A DNA stretch of 64,000 nucleotides from Photorhabdus cinerea. GTDB lineage: Bacteria; Pseudomonadota; Gammaproteobacteria; Enterobacterales; Enterobacteriaceae. This document shows positions 55,272-63,935 of the stretch, in pieces. A program made the position numbers and the translations under genes. The stretch spans positions 62,001-126,000 of the forward strand of contig NZ_PUJW01000003.1 in assembly GCF_011189575.1 (NCBI RefSeq), written 5' to 3'. A model generated the notes under the pieces. It saw only the letters and a list, made by a program, of their open reading frames with translations. It had not been told where the DNA came from and ran no database searches. Numbering within the stretch: the stretch's first letter is position 1; every line of letters begins with the position of its first letter.

Positions 55272-56426
55272 GTGCTGATCAAAAAAAAGAAATGGGCAAT
55301 TATCACTATCGTTATGATCATTTTTATCGCCATGGTTTATTACACATTCAACCGGAAAGAAACGCCTGCTGTGATGGCAGAGCAAATCATCACAGGAATG
55401 TTAGGGGATGTTATCACTACGGTAGGTGCTGCCGGTGTTATACAACCGACTAGCCAGGTTAACGTTGGTAGTCAAATCTCTGGCCAGTTAATCAAGTTAT
55501 ATGTTGAAGTCGGGGATATCGTCGAAGCAGGTAAGCTGGTTGCCAGCATTGATGATACTTTTTATCGTACTAAAGTTGAGGCAAGCCGCGCGAGATTGGA
55601 AAAATTGCGGGCCATATTGAAGGAAGAACAATACACCTACCAGCTCCTGGCCATCACCGAAAAACGCCAAAGACAGCTTAGTCTACACTCTGCAACCAGC
55701 CAACAATTACTGGATGAGGCGACTTTCGGCGTAAAGAAAAGTCTGGCAAGAATTGAAAACCTTAAGGCAGATATCAGACAAAATGAACATATTTTACATA
55801 GCGAAGAAGTCAGCCTCAGTTATACCCAAATCTATGCACCTATTGCCGGTGTAGTGACCGCAATTCATGTTGATCCAGGACAAACCCTAAATGTTAATCA
55901 ACAGACACCCGTTCTCATGCAAATTGCCGATCTCAAGAATATGACCGTTTATGCAAAAGTTTCTGAGGCAGATATTAACCAAATCGTGACCGGGCAAAAA
56001 GCTTCCTTCAAGATCTACAGTACAAATCAGCATATATGGCACGGTAATGTTAAGAAGATCATGTATAAACCCGACCTAATTAATAATGCAGTTTATTATA
56101 CGGTGCTGTTTGATGTAGCTAATGACAATTTCCTGCTAAAACCCAGCATGAGTGCTGATGTCACTATTGTGACACACGAAAGCATTGGCGCGGTGACCAT
56201 ACCCAATGACGTACTGAATAACAAACGGCATCAACCTGTAAATGATAGTCTAATCGCCTATTTTTTACGTGAGATGAAAGATGGAAATATCGTAATAAGG
56301 AAATTGATTGTCGGTCATAACGATGGAATACGCTCAGTTGTTGTCAGCGGATTGCAGAATAATGAACAGATCGTTGTACTTTCCAAACCAGATAATTTTG
56401 GTGGTAAAGATGATAATCCTAAATAA
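55272..56426 (+). CDS. MacA-like periplasmic adaptor
   Basis: 384 residues, GTG start. One N-terminal membrane anchor (about 8-26), then lipoyl/barrel-sandwich halves (T-V-G-A-A-G-V-I-Q-P, QVNVGSQISGQLIKLYVEVGD, and IYAPIAGVVTAIHVDPGQTLN), an alpha-hairpin between them (about 95-165), and a beta-barrel region with K-P-S-M-S-A-D-V. This is the membrane fusion protein of a MacAB-TolC-type exporter. No outer-membrane channel gene is present; TolC would serve. It starts 32 bp after the NRPS and overlaps the ATPase gene by 17 bp. Confidence 0.88.
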   Translation: MLIKKKKWAIITIVMIIFIAMVYYTFNRKETPAVMAEQIITGMLGDVITTVGAAGVIQPTSQVNVGSQISGQLIKLYVEVGDIVEAGKLVASIDDTFYRTKVEASRARLEKLRAILKEEQYTYQLLAITEKRQRQLSLHSATSQQLLDEATFGVKKSLARIENLKADIRQNEHILHSEEVSLSYTQIYAPIAGVVTAIHVDPGQTLNVNQQTPVLMQIADLKNMTVYAKVSEADINQIVTGQKASFKIYSTNQHIWHGNVKKIMYKPDLINNAVYYTVLFDVANDNFLLKPSMSADVTIVTHESIGAVTIPNDVLNNKRHQPVNDSLIAYFLREMKDGNIVIRKLIVGHNDGIRSVVVSGLQNNEQIVVLSKPDNFGGKDDNPK

Positions 56427-57072
56427 TATCTGCAAGATCTACGGCAATGAGAACAAAAAGCATTTTGTGCTGAAAGATATTTGTTTAACAATCGATCCAC
56501 ATGACTACGTTGCTATTCTTGGTCGCTCTGGCTCAGGGAAAAGTACCTTATTGAATATAATCGGGCTTTTGGATACCGCCAGTACGGGAAAATATCTTAT
56601 TAATGACCTGGAAATGACTCAGCAAAAGACTCACTCATTGGCGCTTTTGCGGCGGAAATATTTTGGTTTTGTCTTTCAGAATTACAACCTGCTTGATCAT
56701 TACCGGATTGATGAAAATATCTTAATGCCGATGTACTACTTAAAAAGGGATTTCAATGACGACAGAAAATATTTCAATTACTTAATAGAGCGCCTCCAAC
56801 TTAACCATTTATTAGATAAATACCCGCGTCATCTTTCTGGAGGAGAACAGCAGCGCGTTGCTGTAGCTCGTGCATTAATCAATCATCCCAAGTTTATTAT
56901 TGCCGATGAACCTACCGGCGCATTAGATACCGCTAATGCCACCAATCTGATGCAGCTTTTTACTGAATTACATGATAATGGATGTGGCATCATTCTCGTG
57001 ACACATGATCAAGCTGTTGCCGGATACGCAAAGCGCAAGTTGTACCTGAATAACGGTTATTTGGTGATGTAA
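56410..57072 (+). CDS. MacB-type ABC transporter ATPase
   Basis: 220 residues, stand-alone nucleotide-binding protein. Walker A GRSGSGKST, Q-loop FQNYNL, signature LSGGEQQRVAVARAL, Walker B FIIADEPTGALD, H-loop VTHDQ. It corresponds to the N-terminal domain of MacB. ATG 56410 was chosen because it aligns with the LolD/MacB N-terminus (M-I-I-L-N-N-I-C-K-I-Y) and has GGTGG upstream. Its stop overlaps the permease start by 1 bp (TAATG). Confidence 0.92.
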   Translation: MIILNNICKIYGNENKKHFVLKDICLTIDPHDYVAILGRSGSGKSTLLNIIGLLDTASTGKYLINDLEMTQQKTHSLALLRRKYFGFVFQNYNLLDHYRIDENILMPMYYLKRDFNDDRKYFNYLIERLQLNHLLDKYPRHLSGGEQQRVAVARALINHPKFIIADEPTGALDTANATNLMQLFTELHDNGCGIILVTHDQAVAGYAKRKLYLNNGYLVM

Positions 57073-58301
57073 TGGGCACAATGAAAACAACCCTAAAGCT
57101 TAACATTTATTCTACTGTTATCCTGTTTAACCTCAAAATGGCAGTACGTTCTCTTGCAGCACATAAGACACGGGTCTTCTTGACTTTGCTATGCATTGCT
57201 ATCGGAGTAGCTTCAATTGTAATTATGCAGACAATTGGGATCGCAACCAAAGATCACATTGTCAAGGCTGTCTCCTCAATGGGGAGTAATATCATCTCAG
57301 TAAAATACAAGGGACAGGAAAATGGTGCTTTCGATTCTCATAATCATTATCTGACCCAAAAGGATATTACGTCACTTTCAGGTAATTCACATATCAGCCA
57401 CAGCACCCTTTTTTCCACCGCTTCAGGAACAATAGTTTCACCACAAGGTACTACCAATGCTCAATTGATCGGTGCTAATGCGGATATAGCGATTATCCGT
57501 AATCTGGTCATTGAACACGGGCGTTTTTATACACCAAAAGAAGACGATACTCTGGCAAACGTCGTCGTTTTAGGGGCTTCCCTGGCCGAACGACTATTTT
57601 CCCATAAAGAAGCTGCATTTGAGCAGAGTATCAAAATTAACGACATCTCTATGCGGGTTATCGGCATCCTGGCACAGAAAGGTGAAGGTATGGATGCAGG
57701 AGTTGATGACACTGTATTTCTACCAAGAAATAGCTATCTGGTGAGACTATTCGGCAATACACCTCCTAATGGTATTGTGTTGAAAGCCAAAGACGCTTCT
57801 CATGTCGAACCGGTTAAGCGCGCTGTTGAGGAACGGTTATCACAGTTTAAACGTCAGCAAAGCTATGAGATACGTAATACCACGGAATTGTTGAAAACTT
57901 TAGATGAAACTCAGTCAAAAATTAACCTTTTCCTGCTATCAATATCATCAGTAACGCTCTTTGTTGCAGGAGTTAGTGTTATGAATACTATTTTGATCAG
58001 TGTCAGAGAGCGCAGAAGAGAGATTGGTATACGACTTGCCGTAGGAGCAAGTTATTCCGATATTTTTTATCAATTTCTTACCGAAGCATTTTTGATTTCA
58101 TTATTGGGAGCGCTATTAGGATTATTATTTTCATTTATCGGTTTCAGGGTCTTATCGCTATTTGATATTGCCGTTGGCTTCTCATTTTATTCATTTTTAT
58201 TGGCTTCCCTCTCGGCATGTTTCATTACGGTGGTGTTTGGCGTATATCCATCACATCGTGCAGCAGCATCCGCGCCGATCGAAGGGATTAGGGAATTGTA
58301 G
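57072..58301 (+). CDS. MacB-type ABC transporter permease
   Basis: 409 residues. One N-terminal helix (about 35-57), a large periplasmic domain (about 60-280) with IGANADIAIIRNLVIEHGRF, then three C-terminal helices with the FtsX/MacB coupling stretch V-R-E-R-R-R-E-I-G-I-R-L-A-V-G-A. The sequence ends R-A-A-A-S-A-P-I-E-G-I-R. With the two preceding genes it forms a tripartite exporter in the NRPS operon, likely for the cluster product. Confidence 0.9.
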   Translation: MGTMKTTLKLNIYSTVILFNLKMAVRSLAAHKTRVFLTLLCIAIGVASIVIMQTIGIATKDHIVKAVSSMGSNIISVKYKGQENGAFDSHNHYLTQKDITSLSGNSHISHSTLFSTASGTIVSPQGTTNAQLIGANADIAIIRNLVIEHGRFYTPKEDDTLANVVVLGASLAERLFSHKEAAFEQSIKINDISMRVIGILAQKGEGMDAGVDDTVFLPRNSYLVRLFGNTPPNGIVLKAKDASHVEPVKRAVEERLSQFKRQQSYEIRNTTELLKTLDETQSKINLFLLSISSVTLFVAGVSVMNTILISVRERRREIGIRLAVGASYSDIFYQFLTEAFLISLLGALLGLLFSFIGFRVLSLFDIAVGFSFYSFLLASLSACFITVVFGVYPSHRAAASAPIEGIREL

Positions 58302-58333
58302 CCTGTTTTATTCAATGTAACTTTGGAGACACG

Positions 58334-58561
58334 ATGAAAAATCAACTTTTATATGAAATTTTACTTCGGGAAATCAGAGCTCTTCACCCAGAGGTAGAAA
58401 CCATTCCAGAAGATGAGAATCTTTTTGATATTGGTTTCGATTCGATAAAAATGTTGATGCTGGTTGATCGGCTAAAATATGCCGGTTATCCAGTCAACTT
58501 TGCGGATTTAGTCCGGTGGCCGACAATAAATGACTGGATTAATCTGATCGCAAAAGATTAA
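58334..58561 (+). CDS. Stand-alone carrier protein (aryl/peptidyl carrier type)
   Basis: 75 residues. Phosphopantetheine site is F-D-I-G-F-D-S-I-K-M (Ser about residue 37). The second half (A-G-Y-P-V-N-F-A-D-L, then P-T-I-N-D-W-I-N-L-I) resembles the aryl carrier domains of EntB/VibB more than acyl carrier proteins of fatty acid synthesis. GGAG lies before the ATG, 32 bp after the permease gene. It may hold the acyl or aryl group passed to one of the NRPS condensation domains. What loads it is not visible; the AMP ligase fragment upstream is dead. Confidence 0.82.
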   Translation: MKNQLLYEILLREIRALHPEVETIPEDENLFDIGFDSIKMLMLVDRLKYAGYPVNFADLVRWPTINDWINLIAKD

Positions 58562-58578
58562 CTGAGCTACCTGTCGTT

Positions 58579-59751
58579 TCATGATGAGTGCTGGATAAGC
58601 CATGTAGCAAGATCGGTAATCACCTGCCCTGGGATCTGGCTTGGTTGTAGATAATCCTCACCACTGGTGCATCCTGTTGTAGGTAATAAAATATGATTCA
58701 ACCCGGTATAAAGTTTGAACTCCGCATCTTTATTGCCTTGCTGTGCAGTCTTCCACATTGTGAAGTCGATATCATACGGAACCTGAAAATCCTGATCTCC
58801 TTGAGCCAGGAATAAAGGTATTGAGGGCAAATTTTTTAAGCAAGTAAATGCATGGTAATCCTCAAGCTGTTTGAGATAACTCTCCGGTACTGCCAGCAAG
58901 TTCGCAAGAGACGTCGTATCTTTCTCTTTCCCACTGGATAATTGGGATAAAATCACCTGGAGTAAATTACGAAAGGACGTCGCCAGCATTGCAATGCCCG
59001 CAACATTTAGACCTGATTTTTGCCGTAAATTGTTTGCAATTAATGGGCTGACATACCCACCAAAACTGTGCCCAACAAGGAATACCGGCACATTGTGGAA
59101 TTCAGTATGCTCCATCAAACCAGTTAAAATATTGCATGCGTCATCAACAATTTCTGCATTAAGATCAATGGTCTCTGGATCGGTATTTCCCCGCCAATAG
59201 CGGTAATAGCGTTTGTCAAACCGTGCGCTGGCGATACCGTATCGGCTTAACTCATGTGCCAACATACGAAACAGTGGATTAGGACCAATATCATAATCCA
59301 TTGAATGCGGACCAGAACCAGCAAGCAATAATACCAGTGCTTTGGCATTATGTGGTGATGGCAGACATACCAAACCGTCAGGAATCGCTTCAAGGCCAAA
59401 CTCCCTTAGCGTTTTTTCCGTGAAGATGCCTGGTTTTTCATACACATCGGGTATCGGGCATGGAGCCAGCGTAAGCACATCAATCTGCTGATCTTTAAGC
59501 CCAATATAAAGGTTAAATTTTCCATTGAGGGTATTTAGCCGTAGATGGCAAGCGTTTTGTTGCTGGAAAATAATATTGATATCTGAGTTATACAAACTAT
59601 CTGCCAGTACCGTTAATGTCGCATCATCAGCCGCTATACGCAACGGCTCACTCATCAACTCCCTAACCGTTTCCCACTGCTCGTCAAGCAAAGCAGTTAT
59701 CAATACTGCTATTTCCTCATCCAACACGGTAATTAATCTCTTAACAAGCAT
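58579..59751 (-). CDS. Alpha/beta hydrolase with N-terminal DUF3887-like domain
   Basis: 390 residues. The N-terminal ~100 residues (L-L-D-E-Q-W-E-T-V-R-E-L-M-S-E) look like the DUF3887 domain found ahead of some hydrolases; then LLLAGSGPHSMDYD, nucleophile VGHSFGGYVSPL, Asp in AQGDQDFQVPYDI, and His in TGLNHILLP. No clear signal peptide. It is convergent with the carrier protein gene, 17 bp apart. It could be an unrelated esterase, or act on the NRPS product since the synthetase lacks a thioesterase; the latter is speculation. Confidence 0.75.
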   Translation of the reverse strand: MLVKRLITVLDEEIAVLITALLDEQWETVRELMSEPLRIAADDATLTVLADSLYNSDINIIFQQQNACHLRLNTLNGKFNLYIGLKDQQIDVLTLAPCPIPDVYEKPGIFTEKTLREFGLEAIPDGLVCLPSPHNAKALVLLLAGSGPHSMDYDIGPNPLFRMLAHELSRYGIASARFDKRYYRYWRGNTDPETIDLNAEIVDDACNILTGLMEHTEFHNVPVFLVGHSFGGYVSPLIANNLRQKSGLNVAGIAMLATSFRNLLQVILSQLSSGKEKDTTSLANLLAVPESYLKQLEDYHAFTCLKNLPSIPLFLAQGDQDFQVPYDIDFTMWKTAQQGNKDAEFKLYTGLNHILLPTTGCTSGEDYLQPSQIPGQVITDLATWLIQHSS

Positions 59752-59863
59752 GCCATTTCTCAAATAATGGTGATTTGCTTTTTTATATCAATTTTTGCTC
59801 AATCATCCCAGTCTTTGGTGTTTTTGATATGAAAAGTCCGATATAAGGTTATGCAGATTAAAT

Positions 59864-60420
59864 TTAGTAATCGTGATAACAGTTATCAGACCCCGGTGGA
59901 ACGAACTCTAGCCTCAAAGTTTTGACTATCTTCTCCCGATTTTCTGTAGAAATGGACAAGTTCTTCATGCATTTATCAAAATAAGACTGATTGTTATTCA
60001 ACATTTGAATAGCAAAATTGTAAGCTCTGTCAATCGTAATCCCATATGCAGAACGCGCTTTATCCCAAGCTTCAGCGGGAATACATCCCCATTCGGACTG
60101 TATCATGCCCAGATCTATACCCTATGGATTTCAAGATGTATCGCGACGGCAAGGGAGCGAATCCCCGGGATCATAGATAACTATGTGACCGGGGTGAGTG
60201 AGCGCAGCCAACAAAGAGGCAACTTGAAAGATAACGGGTATATAAGGTCTTTACTCTGTGAAGCCTTATCAAGGCTACGATCAGCATTAGCTAGGAGCTT
60301 GGCTGCAAATAGATCTACTTTACCAAGCGTTGGTACACCAAGAATACGTGCGCCAAACGAGAGATCCAGACGGGATTCACTAACAAATTCTAGTCTAAAG
60401 TCAGGTGATTCTTGTCGTCA
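59864..60420 (-). pseudogene. Nucleotidyl transferase-like gene (AbiEii type) broken by ERIC and a stop codon
   Basis: Two collinear frames on the minus strand flank ERIC copy 4. Upstream: ESPDFRLEFVSESRLDLSF, then GVPTLGKVDLFAAKLLANADR and S-K-D-L. Downstream: I-D-L-G-M-I-Q-S-E-W-G to the stop at 59864. Removing 125 bp (60118-60242) joins them in frame as K-D-L-I-D-L-G-M. A further in-frame TGA stands at 60420-60418 and the 5' part beyond is not readable. The K-L-L-A-N-A-D-R...D-L-I-D-L pattern recalls AbiEii-type nucleotidyl transferases; family call tentative. Confidence 0.7.
60118..60242 (+). repeat. ERIC element, copy 4, inserted in a gene
   Basis: ERIC with core GCGAATCCCCGGGATCATAG and CTATGTGACCGGGGTGAGTG, bounded by TACCC and GGGTATA. 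It lies between two parts of one former reading frame, with a TA repeat at the junction as expected for ERIC insertion at TA. Confidence 0.93.
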
Positions 60421-60567
60421 TTGGCAATCGCATAGCAATATACGATTGCTTGAGTCTTACATTGCCTCTGACAAGTGTTTAACATATCGGTATTCCCTAC
60501 CGCCACAAACACATTATTAAGCTAAAGCTAAAAATATCCCTCATGCAATACAACTACTTTCCAGAGA

Positions 60568-62211
60568 TCATGCAAACTCCCTCCGCCGTTGAACAGTAAC
60601 AATATGGTCAGCTTTAGCGAGAAGGTCAGCATTGCATGAAACAACAATCCACAGACCGGGCCAGCGCTCAGGTAAGGTGGACCATAAGTGACGAGCCGTA
60701 GCCGCATCTAATGATGAATCACAGTTATCAACGACATAAACATCAGCAGGACGGCATAGCATCCGAGCCAATGCCAAACGCTGACGCTGACCACCAGATA
60801 GTTGCCGGGCACTACCAGAATTAATTATAGTATCAAGCCCTTCTGGCAACTCATATGAGCCGGGGGTCAAACCTACCGCCTCCAAAGCCTGCACCATGAC
60901 ATCATCATCAATATCCGTATCACCCAATGCGAGATTTTGTCTCACTGTTCCACCAAAAAAACCGGCTTTCTGTCTGGCATATCCAATACGTGGATTCCGC
61001 CACCAGTTTTCATTCCCCAGAACCTCTCTGTTATTCCAAAGCACACTGCCGGAACTGGACTTTTCCAGACCGATCAAATAACGCAAAAAGGTGGTTTTAC
61101 CCGCGCCCATCTCACCAACGATTCCAACAACCTGATTAGTTGTCGCCTCAAATGAAACAGGAAGCTGAGTATTTGAATACGCAAGATGATTAACACTAAG
61201 CTTATGAAGGACCTCACCTTGTTCATATTCTTTTGTTTCTTTTTTATCTGCCAATAGCTGTTTAATGCGCTCATAACACACATCAGCATTTTTATAATTA
61301 GCAATAGACCGGCCAAAGAAAAATATCTGTTCACTGATCCAACCGATATAAGTCAAAAATAACGCCAAGTTACCCACGGTAAAACTGCCATCAACGATTC
61401 GTTTACTCACTATCAATAAAACAGCTGACGTTCCGATTATGACAATATTTTTAAACAGGCTAGAAAGAAGGTCAGTAAATACCTGATGTTTGGCTTGAAT
61501 AGCCCGTCGACTAACAAATTTTTGCGACAACCTCTCAATCTGCCCTTCAATTTTGTTGCTAAGGCGCAGATCACGTATACCCGTTAAAACATCAGTAATC
61601 TGACCAGCTATATCTCCCTGCGATTGACGTTTACTCTCTTGTAAATTACCTACTTTGCGTTTAAGTATCGCGCCAACCCAGAGACCTACAATCATCGGCA
61701 TAAGAGCCAGCGTGGTTATTGGATCAGTGTTGATAAGCACAACTAATGCGATAATTAAAAGTAATGCCCGGTAGATAAAATCAGAGGTCCAGCTCAAGAA
61801 TTCCGCAATTTCATCACTGTCATCACGAATGCGATTCAAAATATCGCCTTGTGAAAAAACGTGCCTCTGATTGTTAGAACAATGGCTCACTCCGCGCAAA
61901 ACCCTCTCTTTCAAATAAGCACTTACTTTAAATATCAACGTAAAGTCCAAGCTTAATCCCATGAAGAGAACTAGCGATCGCAAAACCATTACAGCAATCG
62001 CAGAGGCAAGCAACCACCAAACTACAGGGTTAGTCGGTTCATTTATTGCACTATCTAGTAGTTTGCTGATTAAGTAACCAACTAACAGAGGAAAACCGTG
62101 CATAAGTGTCCATACAAACATTGTGATGAAATAGATAGGAGCAAATCTTTTCACCAAATCAATCAATGCCGATAACATCTTAGGTTTAGTTGATACACTG
62201 GATATAGTCAT
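60568..62211 (-). CDS. ABC exporter half-transporter (degenerate Walker B)
   Basis: 547 residues: six-helix membrane domain (about 15-310) and ATPase domain. Walker A GEMGAGKTT (about 366), signature LSGGQRQRLALARM (about 470, canonical). Walker B reads Y-V-V-D-N-C-D-S-S-L-D: the catalytic Glu is replaced by Asn. The H-loop position reads V-V-S-C-N, without the His. Its start overlaps the stop of the partner gene by 4 bp, so the two form a heterodimer. Substrate unknown; it may export a product of this or a neighbouring cluster. Confidence 0.9.
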   Translation of the reverse strand: MTISSVSTKPKMLSALIDLVKRFAPIYFITMFVWTLMHGFPLLVGYLISKLLDSAINEPTNPVVWWLLASAIAVMVLRSLVLFMGLSLDFTLIFKVSAYLKERVLRGVSHCSNNQRHVFSQGDILNRIRDDSDEIAEFLSWTSDFIYRALLLIIALVVLINTDPITTLALMPMIVGLWVGAILKRKVGNLQESKRQSQGDIAGQITDVLTGIRDLRLSNKIEGQIERLSQKFVSRRAIQAKHQVFTDLLSSLFKNIVIIGTSAVLLIVSKRIVDGSFTVGNLALFLTYIGWISEQIFFFGRSIANYKNADVCYERIKQLLADKKETKEYEQGEVLHKLSVNHLAYSNTQLPVSFEATTNQVVGIVGEMGAGKTTFLRYLIGLEKSSSGSVLWNNREVLGNENWWRNPRIGYARQKAGFFGGTVRQNLALGDTDIDDDVMVQALEAVGLTPGSYELPEGLDTIINSGSARQLSGGQRQRLALARMLCRPADVYVVDNCDSSLDAATARHLWSTLPERWPGLWIVVSCNADLLAKADHIVTVQRRREFA

Positions 62212-63935
62212 ACAATAAGTCCATGATTGCTGGTTAACATTGCGATTTCTGTTTCTGGAATTCGCTGTTTAATCCGCCCATCATCAATAATGATGATTTT
62301 ATCCACGGCTGAAAGTGTATGAAGACGATGTGCAACCATCACTACGGTGCGATTGTGGCTTAATTTCTCAAGTAATTTCAGCCAGCTCTCTTCTGTCTGG
62401 GGATCGAGTTGAGATGTTCCTTCATCAATAATCACCAACGAGCAATGCCGTAACATCACTCTAGCACCCGCTATCATTTGAATTTCCCCTTCTGACAATA
62501 TCAAGCCGTTAGCCCCGACCGGTGTATCAAGACCATCAGGTAATGCTTTGGCCCATTCAAGTGCATCTAATTCTTGCAGAACATCCCAAATCTGATCGTC
62601 AGATATTTCATTACTGAATAGCGTTAAATTTTCCCGCAGCGTTGCGGAAAATAAATGGGAACGCTGACTAAGGACGGCAACCTTTTTCGCAAACTCTTCA
62701 GGTTTGATTGTTGAAACATCAATATTTCCAATTGTCACCCTTCCCGAATCAGGTTGTGCAAAGCCACACATTAAATTAAGAATGGTGCTTTTTCCCGCTC
62801 CCGTTCTACCGATAATGCCAATTTTACTCCCCGGAGCGACGTAAAAATTAACGCCATGCAAAACCTGTGCATCTTCCCCACCGTAACTGAAATCAACATT
62901 ATCGAAATGGATAGAAAGAGGGCCATCAGGCAATAAATTATCCGCTGATTTATCTGAAGCCCCTTCATTTAAAGTTTTAGCCGCAAGTGATAAAGCAGCA
63001 AATAACTTCTGTAGCAGCTCTATTTCTGATGACATGTCTTCCACAGGTTCCCGAAGTTTGTCAACATAGAGATAAACCATTGTTAATGTCCCGATGCTTA
63101 TACTGTCCTGACCAAGTAACTGAAGCCCGAAGCCAAAACCGATACCGAAACATAATGCAAAAAAGAGCTGAGTAATTGGCCAGAAAGCCCTACCACCGAT
63201 ATAAGCACTGCGTTCGATTTTGAGCAATGTTGACAGCATCTTACGAAATGCAACAGCAGGCCAATGAGCCTGTGACAATGGTTGTAAATCATCCATTGCA
63301 TGCAGTGAATCACCGATAAAACCAAAAATCCTCGCTTTCTCAGTTCGCGCAATTAGCCAGCGACGAACAGCAAGTCTGGTCAATTGAACCAGTACATATG
63401 CCACCAATATAATAACCACAGCCATGGCAATACCCGCCTGAGGCATGACATTGAATATAATGATCAATGTGCCAAGTGCCAGTGCTGAATTACCAATGGC
63501 CTTGAAGCCAGCTTTAGAAATCGTTTTCCCTATAATGTCGGCGTTTCCTTCGACACTTTCCAACAGCTCTCCCTGCGATCTTCTCTCTATTTCCAATACG
63601 GGTAAAACCGCCATCACATGATGAAAGAGTTTATATCTAATAGTATCTGCGATACCCCAACCGGCCTTGGTGCTCATGTAACTGGTGACCAGACTACCGA
63701 TGACACCAATTGAGGCGATGAAAAGATAAATTATTGCCAACATAATAAGCTGATCAGCGGTGGTTCCTGACGTCGCCCTATCGACGTAATTCCTTATAAT
63801 ATAGGGACCACCCAGATCGCATAATAATGTGAAGGTTAAGGCCAGAAAAGCACACATAACCGTTCCCTTAAACGGTATGGCACTACGTAACAGTATCTGC
63901 CATGCGGTTAAATTCTTTGACATAATGTTTTCCAT
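62208..63935 (-). CDS. ABC exporter half-transporter (degenerate signature)
   Basis: 575 residues: six-helix membrane domain (about 15-320) and ATPase domain. Walker A GRTGAGKST (about 374) and Walker B L-V-I-I-D-E-G-T-S-Q-L-D (about 499, with catalytic Glu) and H-loop V-A-H-R are intact. The signature is L-S-E-G-E instead of L-S-G-G-Q (about 478). It pairs with the following gene through an ATGA overlap. ATG 63923 (M-S-K-N), with GGAAA upstream, is an alternative start. The promoter region continues to the window end. Confidence 0.9.
   Translation of the reverse strand: MENIMSKNLTAWQILLRSAIPFKGTVMCAFLALTFTLLCDLGGPYIIRNYVDRATSGTTADQLIMLAIIYLFIASIGVIGSLVTSYMSTKAGWGIADTIRYKLFHHVMAVLPVLEIERRSQGELLESVEGNADIIGKTISKAGFKAIGNSALALGTLIIIFNVMPQAGIAMAVVIILVAYVLVQLTRLAVRRWLIARTEKARIFGFIGDSLHAMDDLQPLSQAHWPAVAFRKMLSTLLKIERSAYIGGRAFWPITQLFFALCFGIGFGFGLQLLGQDSISIGTLTMVYLYVDKLREPVEDMSSEIELLQKLFAALSLAAKTLNEGASDKSADNLLPDGPLSIHFDNVDFSYGGEDAQVLHGVNFYVAPGSKIGIIGRTGAGKSTILNLMCGFAQPDSGRVTIGNIDVSTIKPEEFAKKVAVLSQRSHLFSATLRENLTLFSNEISDDQIWDVLQELDALEWAKALPDGLDTPVGANGLILSEGEIQMIAGARVMLRHCSLVIIDEGTSQLDPQTEESWLKLLEKLSHNRTVVMVAHRLHTLSAVDKIIIIDDGRIKQRIPETEIAMLTSNHGLIV

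Noticed and set aside
60005..60520. 171-codon plus-strand ORF
   Set aside because: It is antisense to the nucleotidyl transferase-like pseudogene and runs through ERIC copy 4; the minus-strand frame carries the recognisable protein.
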